Source: JBCAWW01 sp039024315
Lineage (GTDB): Bacteria; Bacteroidota; Bacteroidia; J057
DNA: 16,966 bases
Direction of reading: 5' to 3'
NCBI GenBank assembly: GCA_039024315.1
Contig: JBCCQN010000179.1
Span: 1-16,966, forward strand
Positions 15,453-16,966 of this stretch are shown in pieces; position 1 is the first letter of the stretch; each line of letters starts with the position of its first letter. The translations under genes were made by a program, and so were the position numbers. The notes under the pieces were generated by a model, which had not been told where the DNA came from, made no database searches, and saw nothing but the letters and a program-made list of their open reading frames with translations.

Positions 15453-15514
15453 AATACTGAATACTATTGTTTAAGTACTTAAATTGACGTTGCCAACTTT
15501 AGCATAAGATTGCC

Positions 15515-16102
15515 ATGAAAGTCTTCCTCTTGTTACCCCTATATTTTCTCAGTTTCCTATGCCCGCAAACAGAGACAGATGTAATCATTCAAAAAGACAA
15601 TTCCTTAGTTGAAGTGAGGATTCTCGCTCCCAAGGAAGAAAATGAAAAATACCGAAAAATTACGATTCAAGACTCAGAAGGACTTAAAATACTACTGCCT
15701 CATGAAATAAAAGGTTTTATTCTCAATGAGCAGGCCTTCATCTCTTTTGAAAGTAGCACCACTAAAGCCAGGGAATCACTCTTTGCCCAAATCCTTTTGG
15801 AAGGAGAGATTAGCTTGCTGAAATCAGTGCCGCAAAAAAACACAACCATTTATCTGTTTAAGAAAAAAAGCGAAACAGTATTTCACGAAGTTTCCTACAA
15901 TACTCAAAAGGACCAAGCAGCCATGTTCACGCCTCATGACAATGGAGAAGCTTCGATGAGAATAAAAACCAAGAGTACAGACTACCAAGCGTTTTTGATG
16001 CGCTATTTTGGTGAAAATCCAGAGGTGAAAATGCAAATAGTGTCTAGGGCCTTATCCATGGCAGATTTGGAAGAAATCTGTGAGCTGTATAATCAGTACT
16101 GA
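15515..16102 (+). CDS. Small exported protein of unknown function
   Basis: A 195-residue protein I do not recognise. Residues 1-16 form a signal peptide (MKVFLLLPLYFLSFLC). A cysteine at 16 might suggest lipidation, but the preceding residues SFL are only a rough lipobox. The mature part is mostly beta-prone, with strands such as IIQKDNSLVEVRIL, KITIQDSEGLKILLP and GFILNEQAFISFES. The C-terminal third is more helical and polar (NPEVKMQIVSRALSMADLEEICELYNQY). The pattern of repeated short strands resembles Bacteroidota proteins found near outer-membrane barrels, but no motif or catalytic residues are apparent. It follows the aspartic protease by 125 nt on the same strand and converges with the barrel protein to its right. 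Confidence 0.7.
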   Translation: MKVFLLLPLYFLSFLCPQTETDVIIQKDNSLVEVRILAPKEENEKYRKITIQDSEGLKILLPHEIKGFILNEQAFISFESSTTKARESLFAQILLEGEISLLKSVPQKNTTIYLFKKKSETVFHEVSYNTQKDQAAMFTPHDNGEASMRIKTKSTDYQAFLMRYFGENPEVKMQIVSRALSMADLEEICELYNQY

Positions 16103-16330
16103 GACCGAAGAGTTTAGGATTAAGACCTTTGAAGGCTGTGCATGATGAGACAGAAAAACCCACTATTGGACTAGTTTCTCAAAAAACTCCGCCATCCTAA
16201 AGAGGCAGATCAGCATTCTTGCTCAAAAGCAATAGAGATTAGGACCATCAATCCCACCTCACAACCAATAGAGATAAGCATTCCGCCCTCCCAAAAGCTT
16301 TCGAGAGGTAATAAGTACTAAGTCATAAGT

Positions 16331-16368
16331 AAGAGATGAGCGTTCTCCGCAGGGAGCGCTTATCTCTT
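16331..16368. repeat. Strong hairpin, REP-like, between convergent genes
   Basis: AAGAGATGAGCG (16331-16342) pairs with CGCTTATCTCTT (16357-16368) at 11 of 12 positions, the other being a possible G-U pair. The loop itself contains CTCC/GGAG complementarity. It lies 6 nt beyond the stop of the barrel gene on the minus strand, where it could end that transcript, although the U-tract is poor. The core AGCGTTCTCCGC resembles the dispersed REP-like element, and a decayed half-copy (GAGATAAGCATTCCG) is at 16271-16285. The spacer 16103-16374 also has a direct repeat CAATAGAGAT (16230 and 16266) and no convincing gene. Confidence 0.7.
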
Positions 16369-16374
16369 GCTGCT

Positions 16375-16966
16375 TTATCTCTCCTCATAAGGTATATACT
16401 TTTTCAGGCCTATCCCGAAAAAGTGCCGCATCGAGCGAGGCTTGTCCGAAAAGACCATTATTTCACGACTGAGGCCGAGGTAGAGAGAGTATTGAGGCGA
16501 AAAGATGAGACCATTTTCGAGCTTGATTTCGTAGGTGCATTTAGCGCGAAATCCCAACTGGAACTCAGGGCTCACTTCCTGATACTTATTGCTGAGGTTT
16601 ACCCTTGTTGAGCTGCCATTCAAAGTGCTGCTCCTCAATGTACCCTCGTAAATCTCGTTCACGAGCATGGCGCCTTCCAGCCCAAAGCTAAGGGCTATAT
16701 GATCTCTGACGCGAGGGTTAAAAGGATAGATCCCTATACCTATGATAGATTTTCGAAGATCCATATTCATCCGTGCTGATCCTCCTAGTCCCCCCCTGCG
16801 AATATTGATGTTGCCAGCATAGTTGTCATATGCAAAGCTAAAGCGAAAAGGGATTCTGATTCCTTCTATCTCCGCCTTCTCGACCCCCACTTGTAATCGA
16901 TAGCCTAAACTAGGGGTGTAGGTAGAGCTTGTGTTCCCGTCATTAAACCCCAGATCGTAAAACAAA
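16375..16966 (-). CDS. Outer-membrane beta-barrel protein, N-terminus beyond the window
   Basis: The C-terminal 197 residues of a gene that enters from the right edge. No reliable start is visible; the first usable codon, TTG at 16965, is probably internal. The protein is rich in alternating aromatic, polar and glycine residues (RIPFRFSFAYDNY, IIGIGIYPFNP, HIALSFGLEGAML, LIFSPQYSLYLGLS, FFGIGLKKYIPYEER), which is the pattern of amphipathic strands in Bacteroidota outer-membrane barrels. I see no enzyme motif. Its function is unknown, and calling it a generic barrel or porin-like protein is the safest assignment. It converges with the small exported protein, and a strong hairpin follows its stop. 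Confidence 0.7.
   Translation of the reverse strand, partial: LFYDLGFNDGNTSSTYTPSLGYRLQVGVEKAEIEGIRIPFRFSFAYDNYAGNINIRRGGLGGSARMNMDLRKSIIGIGIYPFNPRVRDHIALSFGLEGAMLVNEIYEGTLRSSTLNGSSTRVNLSNKYQEVSPEFQLGFRAKCTYEIKLENGLIFSPQYSLYLGLSREIMVFSDKPRSMRHFFGIGLKKYIPYEER

Noticed and set aside
16103..16374. A CRISPR-like array from the CAATAGAGAT repeats
   Set aside because: There are only two short copies 36 nt apart and no array structure or cas genes.

Overview
The window looks like Bacteroidota chromosome, probably a free-living and perhaps marine lineage; the genus cannot be told from this sequence. The reasons are a TonB-dependent receptor with an N-terminal carboxypeptidase-regulatory-like domain, lipoproteins with short signal peptides, weak or absent Shine-Dalgarno sequences, and proteins with planctomycete-type cytochrome domains (PSCyt1, DUF1552, DUF1592) that Bacteroidota share with Planctomycetes. 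There are twelve genes, two cut by the window edges. I see no tRNA, rRNA, CRISPR array or transposase.

Positions 1-6094 (minus strand, read from right to left) hold a tight secretory cassette: a two-haem DUF1592-family protein, a Tat-exported DUF1552 protein, a membrane cytochrome with DUF2231-like and leucine-rich-repeat parts, and a lipoprotein sulfatase that runs off the left edge. Gaps are 11 nt, a 4-nt overlap and 21 nt, so this is very likely one operon. Its substrate is unknown.

Positions 6375-13398 (minus strand) hold a transport and catabolism locus: TonB-dependent receptor, cytosolic GH63/MGH1-like glycoside hydrolase, sodium:solute symporter and glycerate kinase. Together they form a plausible route for taking up a glyceric-acid glycoside (mannosylglycerate or glucosylglycerate), splitting it in the cytosol and phosphorylating the glycerate. 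A divergent AraC-family regulator (13571-14416) sits opposite the receptor and is the likely sensor. This is the best candidate for a little-described system here; the substrate is inferred from family and gene context.

Positions 14451-16102 (plus strand) carry a two-lobed pepsin-like aspartic protease lipoprotein and a small exported protein of unknown function. A convergent outer-membrane barrel protein enters from the right edge.

The spacers are unusually rich in small palindromes. A 14-17 nt REP-like element (consensus GCTKCGYRGAACGCTT) occurs in at least eight clear copies, three of them inside genes. There are also a nested 23-nt-arm inverted repeat (7533-7598), an ACACAGAG-type inverted repeat (6269-6341), and related TTGAATTGTTGA inverted repeats in two spacers.
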